DNA of 64,000 bases from Ectobius pallidus (GCA_964059195.1 CAXKWD010000008.1:43019502-43083501), one strand, 5' to 3'; counted from the first letter of the stretch, positions 11,300-23,464 are shown. The notes: a model not told the origin generated them from the sequence alone. Translations and numbers: made by a program.

Positions 11300-13085
11300 A
11301 AAAAGGAATATGCCATCGCAATCAATCAAGCAAAATGTGAATTCAATGCAGCTTACATAAACAAATCAGTTAACAAATGTAAGGCAGCTTGGGAGGTTAT
11401 TAATATAGCCCGTAATACAAAGGGTTGTTGGCGTGACCTTGACCTGAGTCCCAATGGTGTAAACAATTTTTTTTGTCACTGCTGCTGAACATATTGCTGC
11501 ATCAGTCAATCAGTCTGAACGTTTAGCCACGGGTTATCTCCAAAATACGAATTTAGTTGTGGATAGTAATTTTGTCTGGAAACTAGTAAATCAAGAAGAT
11601 GTACCGAGTGCAGTGTTAGAGTTGAAAAGTTCAAAGTGTAAAGACTTTTATGATATGGACAGTGAACTGCTAAAACAGGTTATTTTTTCATTATTGAACC
11701 ATTGACGTATTCTATTAATCAGTGATTTCTCTCTGGTATATTTCCCCAATCTCTGAAGAGATCCAAAGTCATTTCAGTTTTCAAGAAAGGTGACCCTTCT
11801 AAGTGTGATAACTATAGACAGATTTCGATTGTACCCATCTTCTCCAAGGTAATTGAATCTTTAATGAAAAGACAATTAACTATATACCTCGAAACTAAGT
11901 CGTTATTTAATGAAGCACAGTTTGGTTTCAGAGCAGGACTTTTAACTTTGGAGGCCATTGAAAGTCTTATTGAATCTGCTATCTCGGGCTTCGAGAATCA
12001 TCGTAGCACAATGGCTGTGTTATGTGACTTGTCGAAGACTTTTGATTGTGTTAATCATAATCTACTCTGTCAGAAACTTCATTATTATGGCATTGCTAAC
12101 AAATAATTAGAATTAATTAGGTCATACCTGTCAAATCGTACGCAGAGTACTTGTATTAATGGAGCCTTCTCGTACCCAGCAGAGATTAATATCGGGGTCC
12201 CCCAAGGGTCTGTTCTCAGCCCACTTCTTTTCCTGATTATGATCAATGATTTGCCATTTAGCATTAATTGTGACGCAATTCCGTTTGCCGATGATACCAC
12301 TCTATTGTCCTCTATGCATGACCTGTGCGACCTTGCCCAGTATATGGACTCGTCGTTACAAGATGCAGCAAATTGTTTTGAGGCAAATAGTTTTAAATTG
12401 AACAACGAATAAAACACAGCATTTGGTCTTTTCTATGAAGCCCCTGAATGATATAATGCTCCCAAACGGCAAACTGCTTGGTATTATACTAGACGGAAAA
12501 TTAACTTGGAAAGACCCTATTGCTCATTTTTGTAAGAAACTATCGCGTGTCCTATATTTACTCCGTCACTTGAAATATTCGGTGCCCAAGGATTACTTGA
12601 AACAGGCATATTATGCCTTTTTTCATAGTATTTTATCATATGGACTCCATTTATGGGGGAATGGTGTAAATGTTAAGAATATACTTATTCTGCAGAAAAA
12701 AACTGTAAGAATAATTTCCAATGCATCATTTGATGCTCACTGTCGTCCATTATTCATCAATTTAGATATTCTTACAGTCTTTAACCAATACATTTATAAT
12801 TGTCTTGTTGCAGTAAAGGCAAATCTAGCAAATTACAGTTTTCAAAATTCCCATCACAGATATCCTACTAGGTTTAACTATTTGATAGTCAAATCCAATG
12901 TAAGATTGACAAAATCTAAACAGTGGTATAATAATATGGCAGTGGACATGTTCAACAGATTACCCAGAGAGGCTCACACGATTGGCTTGACCAGATTCAA
13001 AATGGTGTTAAAATCATGGCTTATTGCTAATCCATTTTATGACGTTAAAGAATATTTTAATGCAAGTGTGAATTTAATGTTTTGA
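11300..13085 (+). pseudogene. Non-LTR reverse transcriptase, frameshifted
   Basis: Frames in order: the linker (INQAKCEFNAAYINK), RT fingers (AQFGFRAG), palm with LCDLSKTFDCVNH, GVPQGSVLSPLLFLIMINDLP near 12190, and the catalytic FADDTTLL near 12287-12310. A 220-residue frame (12423-13085) follows with LGIILDGKLTWKD, the thumb and the C-terminal tail (GLHLWGNGVNVKNILILQKKT without its first part). The catalytic double Asp is intact. Stops and frameshifts occur at about 11470, 11700, 11860, 12105 and 12412, so no functional protein can be made. The enzyme would copy its own mRNA at a nicked target site. Confidence 0.85.
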
Positions 13086-13302
13086 CGGTAAGCACGAGTA
13101 ATTTAAAAGTTACATTTTCACTTTCGCATTTCTTATGTGTTATTTGTGTTATTGACGTGTAGACCTACTTTATAGGCTATGATGTATTTTAGCTCTTAGT
13201 TGTTTTTATAGTCTGTAATATAGGGAGTCTTATTTTTTTGTAAAGACAAAGCCATAACTGTATTGTTCAGTTTTAAAGGTGAATTAAAGATTGATTGATT
13301 GA

Positions 13303-14252
13303 TATGCAGAAAATAAGTTATTTTTGTAATCTATCTCCGATTTAAGCTGCATATCGATTCATTAAGCATGACTTACGGAAGAACAAAGGTGTAAAGTTTG
13401 ATACTTAACTTTAATTCAAACTCGTATACACTGATATAAAACATTCTCAAAATATGTCAACATTTCTCAAAATACACAGGTGAAGAACTCCCACTTAATG
13501 TACGTAGGCCTAATTATTTCACAGTAATACGTATATCTTCTGTGTATAACAGTATTCAACTTGATCAAGGAAATAAACATCTGACTAGTTTGATAATCCA
13601 GTGCGATGGGATATGTTATGGCTAACTATTGCAATTTCCAAAGCCGTATAAGAACAGTGTAAAACATATGTTGTCAGGATAACCGATTTGCATTTTTTAA
13701 ACTCTTTATAATACATTGCCATAAAATAGGTACTAAAGTGGGCATTACTCCAAAACCGGTCAACCGATCAACGATCAATATCAACAGGCTTCATCCCATG
13801 GACGTTATAAATGCGTACACCATGTTTCATGAAAATCCGATAAAGCGTATTTGAGTTATCCGCGCCTTTGTGATATAGTACCATAAAAAGGCACTAAATT
13901 GGGCATTATTTCGGTACCGGCTAACCGATTTGGTCCAATATCAATAGACTTCTTTCCATGGACATTATAAATGCGTATACCAAGTTTCATGAAAATCCGA
14001 TGAAGCGTATTTGAGTTATCGCGAATTTAAAGTAGACACTAAATTGGGTTTTACTCCGGTACCGGTCAATCGATTTGGTCCAATATCAATAGGGTTCTTC
14101 CCAGGAATATTACAAATGTGTATACCAAGTTTCATTAAAATCCGATTAAGCATATTTGTGTTATCGCGCGTACAGACACACAGACGGACGGACAGAAGTA
14201 CAGACATTTTCCCGTCTCCCATACAATCTCATAAAGTACCATACTGACACTT
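13303..14252 (+). mobile_element. MITE-like repeat family, copy A, with internal tandem units
   Basis: The copy shares long blocks with the inverted copies at 17863-18292 and 61918-62490. The right end CATACTGACACTT (14240-14252) matches the family's inverted end. The left end is lost against the ATTG tail of the preceding retrotransposon. Inside, a roughly 150-bp unit occurs three times from about 13725 to 14165, each with the phrase CCAAGTTTCATGAAAATCCG or a close variant. No transposase coding is present. Apparent frames here (for example 14011-14247) arise from the repeat. Confidence 0.6.
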
Positions 14253-14840
14253 AATAAAGCAACCAATCAAATATTCAGTTCAGCGATAAATTTTAAATTT
14301 AAGTGTTTCCTTATTAATTGAAGTGTAGTGAAATATTGGAACATTAGTCAGTACCAGATTTCCTGAATCTAAAATATACAGTACGTCTTTCGAGCGGCCG
14401 GACCGTTTGCGCCGGTCTGGGTGAGGCTTGGCGCATCTTCCACCAATGTTTCACGTAAACGACCGGCAAGACATGGGTACGGAACACTAACTACTGTACT
14501 AACTTACATTAGGCTTACCTGAATCACAACAGATGTTGAAATTGATGACCTTGAACGCGAACACATTCTCTATATTTCCGAAAACAATTCTGGTTTACTC
14601 GCAAAAATTCATGTTGACTGATTATCAGTCAACATGAACTGAATTCACGTTGACTAAAACGGTATACTAAAAACAACCTAGCTCTGAATAATAATTTGAC
14701 AAAAAAACCCAACATTGCATTTAATACAGATTGTAGGTAAGAAATTAAATAATAGCGCCATAACAATATGTATTAAAATATTTTATTCTTAACAGATTAC
14801 AAAAGTCTTAAAGAAAATACAAATAAATATTCGAAACAGC
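14253..14840. other. Spacer containing a perfect short palindrome
   Basis: No gene is seen. It contains the 31-base palindrome listed separately. Confidence 0.4.
14608..14638. repeat. Perfect 31-base inverted repeat (hairpin)
   Basis: Arms TTCATGTTGACTGAT and ATCAGTCAACATGAA are exact complements around one central base. A third partial copy, ATTCACGTTGACTA, follows at about 14641. It could be the hairpin end of a mobile element or a chance fold. Confidence 0.85.
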
Positions 14841-15095
14841 AAAGTTTGCCCTGTATTTAAAAAAGGTGACTTTACTAACATCGAAAATTACAGACCTATC
14901 TCACTATTACCAGTTTTCTAAAAAATCTTAGAAAAAGCAATGTATAAAAGGCTCTTATCGTTCATAGTAAAAAACAATATCCTTTCCAAAGAACAGTTTG
15001 GTTTTCAAAAATGTAAAACTATAGCAGAAGCAGTATTTACCTAACTTATTGGCAAATGTTTTACATGGTGAATAAAGGAATTGAATTGAATTGAA
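14841..15095 (+). mobile_element. Internally deleted non-LTR retrotransposon remnant
   Basis: The conceptual reading begins CPVFKKGDFTNIENYRPISL, the start of a non-LTR RT domain, continues to EQFGFQKCKTIAEAVFT and then breaks. It joins directly to a 3' end AATAAAGGAATTGAATTGAA with an ATTGA tandem tail (15079-15095). An in-frame TAA occurs after LLPVF and another after AVFT. Most of RT is deleted. Confidence 0.75.
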
Positions 15096-17862
15096 AACAA
15101 ACACATCAGCTGATGATGATGGGAAGACCCATTGAAATGATCATACATGATAATAGTGAAGTAAATGCGTATAATTCCGAGCTCAATCTTGCTACAATGT
15201 TACTGATCTCGTTTCTCTTTTTTCCCATTTATTCTGGTCTTTGCCTGGCGAAACCATTCCCTTCAACGGAATTCGAAGACCTTGTACGTGAAGGTGTCCT
15301 TATGAGGACCATTACTCAGAACACCTGAAACATTAAGAAAATATCAATAAATAACTGGAAATAATTTATCACCATTAGAGCATAAATTAATATTATGCTA
15401 GTGATAGTCTTTAATCTGCCACAACATATAAGTTACACAAGACTAGGTTCTAAAAGTTAATGCAGAATTATTTGTATGGTTTTCGCTTAGGCATTTTTCA
15501 CTCGATCTAAGAAAACAAGTGTTTATTTTCATTAGAGTTTAGACTGTTAATATGAAATAAGATTTGGGGTAGTCTTTGAATATTATACCTATCGCTAAAA
15601 CGGTTTTTGCCACTTATGAATGTGCTGCCATCGATGTTTTTTCTCGGAATGAACGCAAAGTTATCAGAATTCTAGGTTAAAGTTTTAGGTTAGGAACCAA
15701 AATTGATAGAACATTTTAATATAGGCTACTAAAGAAAACCCTATATCCACTGCCAAATTTACTCCTCTACCCTTGGCTTTCCTAGTGCACGCATCCTTTT
15801 TTTATGATACTTGCTTGATATAAATAAAATATTCTCTTAAAGAAAAGGTGGAAAACAACTATAGGCCCTATTCGGTTGCCAAAACGGAGCCTAAGCGATG
15901 CACTATTCTTCCTCGTGTTATTACGTCTACATAGATATTAAAAAGCACCTACCTCCTTTCCAAATTATGTTTATTCTTCTGCGCTGAGTTTCAAACTACA
16001 AACAAAACGTATAATTATTCTTCTGCACTGGGAATCAACAACACAGATCACATATCAACAACACAGCGTCACCCTCAGAACACAAACACCGGTAGTGTTC
16101 TTCCGACGCTGCGCAAGCTTACCAATAAGTCAGAAAAATAGTCCTACTGAATGTATGGATGTAATCATTTTAAACCATTTTTTATTAATTTCTGATTAGC
16201 ATGGGTAAATTTATTGCGTTCCCTTAATTTAACCAAATCGATTTACTAGAGTAAAACACAATAAACCGGTGTTTACAATGTCCAATTCTAGACGTATAAT
16301 TTACGTATAGTTGCCAATTTTTTAACGTTATTTTGATATTAGCAACTGAACAATTAATTCTATTTTGTTTAATATTTCTTCCTACATATGTAACAGTAAC
16401 TTTAATTTTGATACATTATGAATATAAAGCTGGATTAAATTACAACAGTTTTTATAGGCCTACATGTATATATTGGAAATAAAATATACGTATAATTTAC
16501 GTTTTGAATTTGACCAAACGTAAGATATATATGTAGCTCTAAAATATACGTACCGGTATATTATACATATCGTGCTGCGTGGGTCGCTAACTAACACTGA
16601 CTAACACTGGTTTTTACTTTCATTTTGCAGTTTGAACTAAATCTCATGTCTCTTTATAAAGTGTATTCAAAAGACTGTACAGAAAAAAGTTTCTTTATGG
16701 ATCTTCAGAAAAACAAAAGCCAGATAACAAACACAGCAGAGAATAAAGCGACTTGTTTACTGAAAAGGAACTTCCTAACATTAGTTAATTCTGTCTCGGT
16801 AATGATACTTCTTTCAAGACTTCAAAGTTCAAACTGCATTTATTTTTGCGTTCTAGAAAAGGGAAACCATATTGTTATTATCCTCTGTTATCTTACTTAC
16901 GATGGAGGAGCTGAGTAAGTAGGCCGAGACAGTGGCATCACGGACTCGAGTTTAAAATTCCGAAGCCGGCTAATCTGAACAACCCTTTTTAGCGTTTTCC
17001 TCACTTGCAGATGGTAATTATAATTAGGAATATTTTTACCTTGACTTCAAAAGGGATATGTGTATTAAAGAAAATAGCGCTTAAGGGCCTGAGATTGTTC
17101 GACAATTGAATTCACAGGATGAATTGTTTTGTCCATAGACTATTTTATTACAAAGATAAGTTTGTATCTTTATCTAAATCAATCCCAGAAATAGCTCAAC
17201 GAAGATGGAATACATGAGGAACATTTAATCCGCGATCTCTCACGCCTATGGTTGTCTCGCCATCACTCGCGCACTAGATTTGATCTAACACGCGTTTTTT
17301 CCTTTCGTAGGTATTAAACGCAACCCTAACGCATGGGTTAAACTTACAATAAATTTCTATGTAATCATTTAACATTTTTAAAAACTAATATACTAGTAAC
17401 ATTTTCGTTTTCAAAAACATACAATAATTATGAATGCCTTTTGGAAAAAGTTACATATTTTACAAAGCACTAATTTCAAATAATTTGTGTCAAATTGATA
17501 TTAGAGACAATGACCAATAACATGGATCTAAAAATGAGGTCACGCATTTTAACCAAAGATTGGAAAATCGATATTAGAAAAAATAACCCAATAATATGAA
17601 CATAACAATATAGTTACAGATTTTAAATGTTCTTCCAAAATCGATATTATAAAAAATAACACAGTAATAATAATAACATAAAAATAATAATGACACCACT
17701 GAATCACAAAATGCAAAAACTATTGGCAGGCCTAGGTCCGGGCCTATTCGTCTGAGTCTCGGCGTACTTCTTGAGAGATACTCACAGTAAACAGAAACAG
17801 TTTTTCTTTCTGTTCTATGGATTTAGTCTTTTTACAGTTGTTACATCGGTTATTTCTTTATT
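15096..17862. other. Gene-free AT-rich stretch
   Basis: Frames of 60-100 codons (15113-15328, 16625-16918) show no family features, codon bias or splice context that I can support. No RNA gene or repeat boundary was seen. Confidence 0.4.
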
Positions 17863-18292
17863 AAGTGCCAGAATGAGATTAAGTGGGGGACAGAAAATGT
17901 GTTTTTGTCTGTCCGTGTGACTGTACGCGGGATAACTCAAATACGCTTTATCGGATTTTCATGAAACTTGGGATATGAATATATAATGTCCGTGGGAAAC
18001 AGCCTATTGATATTGGGCCAAGTCGATTAAGCTGTACGGAAGTAATACCCAATTTATTGCCTATTTTATGGTAATATATAACAAAGAATTTATCAAATGC
18101 ACACCAGTTCTCATGACAACATATTGTTTTACAGCGTTCGCATACGACTTGGAAGTTGCAATAACACTACCCACATATTCCTTCACATATGCTTATTAAA
18201 TTAGACCTTTGTTCTGCTTAATGAGTCCATCTGGAGCTTAACTAGCTAGTCGATAAAAAAATATTTTCTGCTTATCAAGCATTCTGGCACTT
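17863..18292 (-). mobile_element. MITE-like repeat family, copy C, both ends preserved
   Basis: This 430-bp copy has perfect 13-bp inverted ends, AAGTGCCAGAATG at 17863-17875 and CATTCTGGCACTT at 18280-18292. It shares its body with copy A in the opposite orientation but holds only one of the 150-bp internal units. No coding capacity. It is the best copy for defining the family's ends. Confidence 0.75.
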
Positions 18293-19129
18293 TGTTACAT
18301 CATTTTACCTGAATTTAGTACCAAGAATACTCCAGTCAATAAATATCGAAAAAACCGAATATAAAAAAAATCGTGTAGTGTTGAAATTTGGCAGCATTGT
18401 CGGGGAAGTGTCCTGAGCAACATACTAAAGATCACCTAGGATGGGGGTGAGCTGGGGGCAGGGGGCTGTAGAAAGTCCCTTTTACAGGTTTCTCGCTTAT
18501 ATCTAAACAACGGTGCATCGTAGAGGAAACGTTCCTATATACAAAATCAAAGCTGATACAATTTTCTACAAGTTTGATCGTACATATTTCTTTCTATTTC
18601 CAATAACTTTCGATATATTCGCCAGCCAAAATGGCAAATTTTCGAAAAAAATAACTCTTTCGACTCATGCTTTTCGACACACTTTTCCTTCTAGCGCTTC
18701 AGTCCTTAGATATACTACAATGCTCTTATAAACGAAGTTGTAGGGCAATAACTTCCCTTTAAAATGAGTAGTCATTTCTTATTTTGTCTTCAAATTTACA
18801 AAAGTTATAACTATTTTAATTTTCGGTCAAATTTCGATATTTCGAAAGAAAACCGTATTTCGCACTTTCTCTGTATTTGGAGGTTATGTATTTGTATATA
18901 AGGTGGTATATCGCGTATTTACATCGTGAAACAAGTGGACATAACCATTAAAGTTGCATTTATTAAAAATCCGATTACGGTACAAGCATAGTAGGCTACA
19001 TATAATGGAAAATACATTATAGTCTAGGCAACAAAGCAAAAATAGGGAGAAAAAAATCACGTAGTTTTGAAACTTGGCAGAGGTGGGGATAGTGTCCTGA
19101 ACATACTAACACAGTTCTGACACATGGAC
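18293..19129. repeat. Dispersed repeat with a direct internal duplication
   Basis: Similar blocks at about 18364-18423 and 19050-19105 share TCRYGTAGTRTTGAAAYTTG followed by GCAG and GTGTCCTGA. No gene; the frame at 18513-18731 lacks family features. Confidence 0.45.
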
Positions 19130-20112
19130 AGTTTTCAGTACCTGGCATATCAGCTCATGATGCTATTTTTATAGCCTAGGAATTAATTACTCCTAAAGCA
19201 ACTTCTAGAACGATCACAGACAGAGACTTAAAACACATTGACGACACCGCACTTCTTGAAGACGCTGTAAATGTAGACTGGAATAACATATGGCTCCTAA
19301 GAACTGTTGATGAAAAAATTACAATGCTTAATGATAACATCCTGCAGCTCTACGATAAACATGCACCACTGAAAACTAAGAGAACACGTCGACCACGGGC
19401 ACCTTGGATGACTACTGACATACGCAACTTAATGACTGAGAGAGACGCAGCATATCAAACATGTATATGTAACAAATCAGACGAGCATTTTAATCAGTAT
19501 AAAAAAATTGTGCAATAGGACTAATCAATCAATTAGAAACGCCAGACTAAAATATGCACACAGACTAATAGACCCTAACATTTCCTCTGCAGAAATGTGG
19601 AGAAATCTGAGGACAATGGGAGTAGGTAGGGCAAAGGATCAAGGTGAGAGGGTCAGTGTCCCTCTGGAAGAACTGATTGAGTATTTTACGCTCAGCAAAC
19701 CCATTGACACGAACATAGACGAACTCAGAAACATGACGAAATACCGACGCATGAGACAGACCACGAGGTTTTTTATTTTAAATACTTTACACCAGACGAA
19801 GTAAAGAGAGCTGTAAAAGTAATAAAGACAAAAGCAACAGGTATAGATAACATTAATATTACTCTAATTCACAAACTCATACACGTAATAGTTCCGACTT
19901 TGACACATATATTTAATGCATCAATAATGACTACGTTGTGGAAGAAAGCATTGGTGCGTCCCTTACCAAAAGTGAAAAATCCATCCTCACCTAGTGACTA
20001 TAGACATATTAATATCCTGCCCACTCTGTCCAAAGCACTGGAACGAATTATGCATAAACAACTGACGGACTATCTCAATGAACATAACTACCTCAATCCA
20101 CGAATTATCTAA
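19130..20112 (+). pseudogene. Non-LTR retrotransposon fragment: endonuclease end, linker and early RT
   Basis: Starts with the C-terminal endonuclease motif (ISAHDAIFI near 19140). A linker follows with RPRAPWMTTDIRNLMTERDA (19324-19518), a second stretch at 19508-19804, and the RT fingers at 19820-20112 with KATGIDNINITLIHKLIH and an SDYRHINILPTLSKALERI block. A frameshift separates the parts near 19515 and 19800. It is cut off at both ends: no ORF1 and no catalytic palm. The linker sequence differs from the 10-kb and 57-kb elements, so this is a separate family. Confidence 0.8.
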
Positions 20113-20379
20113 AATGTTTTTTCCACCTCTGTACTAGTGCTTAAAAGACTTTGCTGAATGTAATGCTGATTACAAATATTTATTTATTAGCTAAGATACA
20201 CTGGCGTAAAATCCATGTTCAGTCAAAGTTAAAAATAGCCACTGATTCACTGTTAAAATTATTACTATTGTCTATATGAAAAATGACTTGTTCTTCTTAT
20301 TTGGAATAGCACCAACGTAAGTGGAAGATGATATATTAATCAAGAAAAATCATTTATGGTTGTGGTAAAGAAATATATT
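20113..20379. other. AT-rich spacer
   Basis: No feature recognised between the RT fragment and the following repeats. Confidence 0.4.
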
Positions 20380-20556
20380 AAAATTATTTTAGGTTTAAAA
20401 TAATGTTCATGTTATAATTATTATGTTGTGGTAAAATTCTTCCAGACGTTGAAAACACTTTTATACAGAGTGTTAATGAATAACACCGAAATATTTTACC
20501 TGTGTATAGAGGGGACATATACAAGCAACTTTTATTAGGAGATTTTTGCTCTATGG
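20380..20556 (+). repeat. Dispersed repeat with a partner at 21396-21602
   Basis: The part at 20461-20556 contains GTGTTAATGAATAACACCG and recurs inverted at 21396-21490 with few differences. The part at 20380-20460 (TTAAAATAATGT, then GGTAAAATTCTTC) recurs in direct orientation at about 21523-21602. Confidence 0.7.
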
Positions 20557-20785
20557 ATTCAATTCTTCCTGTTATAACATAAAATCTCCCAAGGTCATGC
20601 ACGCCACTGACTTCTAATACTTGAAATGATGGGGAACAGTGAATATTGTGTAGTGGTCGGGAGAATTGTAAAAAATGACGATCGATATCTTAAAACTCTG
20701 AGGGGAAAAAAGACAAACGAAACATTTTTGTTAGGTCTGGAATTAGGAATAAAAACATAATGCAGTGGCGGGCAATCATGTGATT

Positions 20786-21182
20786 CTGTATCTCTGTATC
20801 TGGTACCCTATGATCCCCAGGTGGGGCGAAGGGGCCTCCAAGTGGAGGTTTCATTACCTATACTAATTTTGATATGCTTATTTTCCGAGAGAGGGTAGAG
20901 GGACAGGTGGTAAGCCCATCGCCTCGCAACCCCCCTCTGGAAACTAAGTATTTCTTGGACGTGAAAGGGCCGAGAAATTTAGTCCAGAGGCTCAAATTTA
21001 GGCTTGGAGTTCTTTTACGTGCCGTAAATCTACGACACGGGACCCCCAGCTTAAAGTCCCTCCCGGAGGACTCCGTGCCCAGGATTTGTACGTCCTGAAA
21101 AATCCATCGACCGCGGCCGGGTTTGATCCCGCGCCCTGCGGATCTAGAGGCGGGCACGCTACCTCTAGACCACCGCGGCCGA
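20786..21182 (-). mobile_element. tRNA-derived SINE with 13-bp target-site duplication
   Basis: On the minus strand the element starts at about 21182 with a tRNA-like head: A box within GGTGGTCTAGAGGTAGCG and B box GGGATCAAACCC. It ends with ATACAGAG-type repeats at 20786-20805. CAATCATGTGATT occurs exactly at 20773-20785 and 21183-21195 as target-site duplication. This is a different family from the elements at 1.8 and 51 kb. Frames inside are incidental. Confidence 0.8.
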
Positions 21183-21395
21183 CAATCATGTGATTAATCA
21201 GTAAATTTTGCAGATTATGAAAATTCTAAATTATGGTATAGCTGTTGATGAATTATTAAGAATCAGGTTTTTATCGATCACTAGGAAGGCATGAAGTGAA
21301 TTTAATGAAAATTTTAACCCTATTTCGCTCAATTATTAAGTTATGAGCACCAAATTTTAAGGACTTTAATTCCCTGTAGCATACACATTTTACGT

Positions 21396-21602
21396 CATAG
21401 AGTAAAAATGTCCTAATAAAAGTTGCTTGTCTATGTCCCCTCTATACAAAGGTAAAATATTTCGGTGTTATTCATTAACACCCTGTATAAGTTGATAGTG
21501 AATCGTTCTGTAATTGTCGATTAAAATTATTTTGGATTAAAATAATGTCCAAATTATAAAAAGTCTTCTTCTTGGTAAAATTCTTCACTTTTAAAATCAC
21601 TT
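21396..21602 (-). repeat. Partner of the 20380-20556 repeat
   Basis: 21396-21490 is the inverse of 20461-20556 with its end at CCCTGTATAA; 21523-21602 is a direct copy of 20380-20460. Confidence 0.7.
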
Positions 21603-21966
21603 ATTTATAAATGTTGATTGGTAAAACGTTGTAATCTGCTTTAAAATCAGACTTGTCGTATTATTTGAGATGCATTTCAATACAAGGATGTATCATCTTC
21701 AGTCCTAAGGAAAATTAATAAATGACAATTAATATTTTATTTATATAACTTATGTGAATAGATTTGTATATTGTATGGATCTAAATACATACGTTCTCGG
21801 AGATAGGATGATGAAACGACCTGCTTGTTGTGTAGTTAGTCTGCTACTGAGTCTTAGTATATGGTTTTTTTCTTGTTTTAAAGTTTTCGTAAAGGTCAAA
21901 GAGTGCGTTCTTATTGATAGTGTTTTCGTTTATAATGTTGTGTTTATGGTTTATATTTCTAATGCT

Positions 21967-23451
21967 TCAAGGGTATTTAATTTTTGTACTTTTATTTTGT
22001 ATGTGCAGAATTTCGAGACTATTATCTATGGTGTCAATACTATGATTATTTTTTATTAAATGATTAGCGTATGCCGATTTATTTCTATTGTATTGAAAGT
22101 CTTTTATATGTTCTTTAAACCTGATTTTAAAGGATCTACCGGTTTGGCCTATGTATACTTGATTGCAGTCTTTGCATGTGATTTTGTAAACGCCACTTTG
22201 ATCGAGTAAATTATCATTATTGTTTTTTTGGTTTTGTACCAGTTTTTTGATGTTGTTATTGGTGTTGTATGCTATTGTTAGATTTCTTTGTTTGAAGGGT
22301 TTTAATATCTTGTGTATTTTGTTATCTGTATAATTAAAAACAATGTATTTTTTATTTTTGTTTTTATCTTCATCTGGTTTTAACGTCGTGATTGGATTCT
22401 GAATTTTCTTGATTTTGGTTTTGGTTTTCCTCAATATATTGAATACTGTTGCATCTGGGTAACCATTATTCCTGGCTATTTGTAAAATTGTTTGAAGTTC
22501 TTTTTTGTAATTTTGTTTATTCATGGGGATATTTATTAGTCTAAAAATCTTGCTGTTTATCGCTGCTCTTTTATGATTGACCAGGTGATTGGAATTTTTA
22601 TGTATTAAGTTGTCAGAATAAGTAGGTTTTCTATAAATACTGAAATCGAGTTTACCTTTTTGAATCTGGATACTGATGTCTAGGTAATTAATTTTATTAT
22701 TGATTGCATTTTCGAGAGTGAAACTTAGCTTTTTATGTACATTATTGAAATCGTTAGTGATGTTTTGTATTTTGTCTTTGCTACATATAACCAATATGTC
22801 ATCTACGAATCTAGTGTAAAATTTAATGTTGTATTTATTAATTATAATCTTGATGTATTCATGTTCAATATATTGGAGAAAGGTTTCAGATAAAATACCC
22901 GATAATGGTGATCCCATAGCGAGTCCTTCACTTTCTTGGTAAATTTTATTATTAAACTTGAAGTAATTTTGTTTCAATATGTTTTCTAATAGTTTGCTTA
23001 TTTGTTTTATGACATTCTCGCCATCTCCGTTTTTTGATAATATATGTTTAATTATGTCGATTGTTTCTTTTATGGGAATGTTTGTGTACAAATTTTTTAT
23101 ATCTAATGATATTAGTGTTTCATTATTGTGTATTTTGAGGTTCTTGATTTTATTTACTAGATCTATATTGTTTTTGATTGTGTATGTGTTTTGTAGTTCC
23201 AGTTTATGTTTTAGCAATGTTGCCATTTTCTTAGGTATTTTATAGGAGGGTGCATTTTTGAAGTTTACGATAGGCCTGATAGGTTTGTCTATTTTGTGAA
23301 TTTTTATTATTAGAGATTTTAAAGTGGGTGGTTTCGGTTTCATGTTGATGGCTGATTTCCTATCGTTGTCATCAAGAATTAAATCAGTTTCTTTCAGACT
23401 TTTCTTTATTGCATTCTGGTATTTGTCAGTGGGATCTTTTTCTATTTCCAT
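21967..23451 (-). CDS. Penelope-like element reverse transcriptase with GIY-YIG endonuclease
   Basis: This uninterrupted 494-residue frame encodes the two hallmark domains of Penelope-like elements. The RT has SLDIKNLYTNIPI (about 115-127), GLAMGSPLSGILSE (about 177-190) and the catalytic FVDD in KFYTRFVDDILVI (about 205-217). After an Asn/Lys-rich linker comes the GIY-YIG nuclease with GVYKITCKDCNQVYIGQTG, the CxxC and an RFKEH motif (about 420-455). Both active sites look complete. The first Met is not the real start: a similar Lys/Asn-rich reading upstream (about 23465-23590) lies in another frame, so a small deletion near 23455-23475 has truncated the N-terminus. Such proteins nick DNA and prime reverse transcription in the nucleus. 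Confidence 0.9.
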   Translation of the reverse strand: MEIEKDPTDKYQNAIKKSLKETDLILDDNDRKSAINMKPKPPTLKSLIIKIHKIDKPIRPIVNFKNAPSYKIPKKMATLLKHKLELQNTYTIKNNIDLVNKIKNLKIHNNETLISLDIKNLYTNIPIKETIDIIKHILSKNGDGENVIKQISKLLENILKQNYFKFNNKIYQESEGLAMGSPLSGILSETFLQYIEHEYIKIIINKYNIKFYTRFVDDILVICSKDKIQNITNDFNNVHKKLSFTLENAINNKINYLDISIQIQKGKLDFSIYRKPTYSDNLIHKNSNHLVNHKRAAINSKIFRLINIPMNKQNYKKELQTILQIARNNGYPDATVFNILRKTKTKIKKIQNPITTLKPDEDKNKNKKYIVFNYTDNKIHKILKPFKQRNLTIAYNTNNNIKKLVQNQKNNNDNLLDQSGVYKITCKDCNQVYIGQTGRSFKIRFKEHIKDFQYNRNKSAYANHLIKNNHSIDTIDNSLEILHIQNKSTKIKYP

Positions 23452-23464
23452 AATATTGTTATCA

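Larger units (their letters stand above)
10191..13303 (+). mobile_element. 5'-truncated non-LTR retrotransposon, split by a TIR element
   Basis: The relic starts inside the region between endonuclease and reverse transcriptase (10191-10463, a linker with GWYNDILKAQKAYLLRL). It resumes at 11300 after an inserted TIR element and continues through RT to a stop at 13083-13085. The 3' untranslated part ends at AATTAAAG followed by an ATTG tandem (13290-13303), the short-repeat tail seen in several insect non-LTR clades. Clade assignment (Jockey/CR1-like) is tentative. The first half of the element, including ORF1 and most of the endonuclease, is missing. Confidence 0.8.

Noticed and set aside
15113..15328. 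71-codon frame with a hydrophobic stretch, signal-peptide-like
   Set aside because: A single hydrophobic run in AT-rich DNA is weak, there is no homology, and it begins just after a retrotransposon tail.
16625..16918. 97-codon frame
   Set aside because: No domain, composition follows the AT-rich background, and no splice or promoter context was seen.
21754..22059. 101-codon plus-strand frame, hydrophobic
   Set aside because: Partly antisense to the Penelope ORF; T-rich antisense reading explains the hydrophobic composition.
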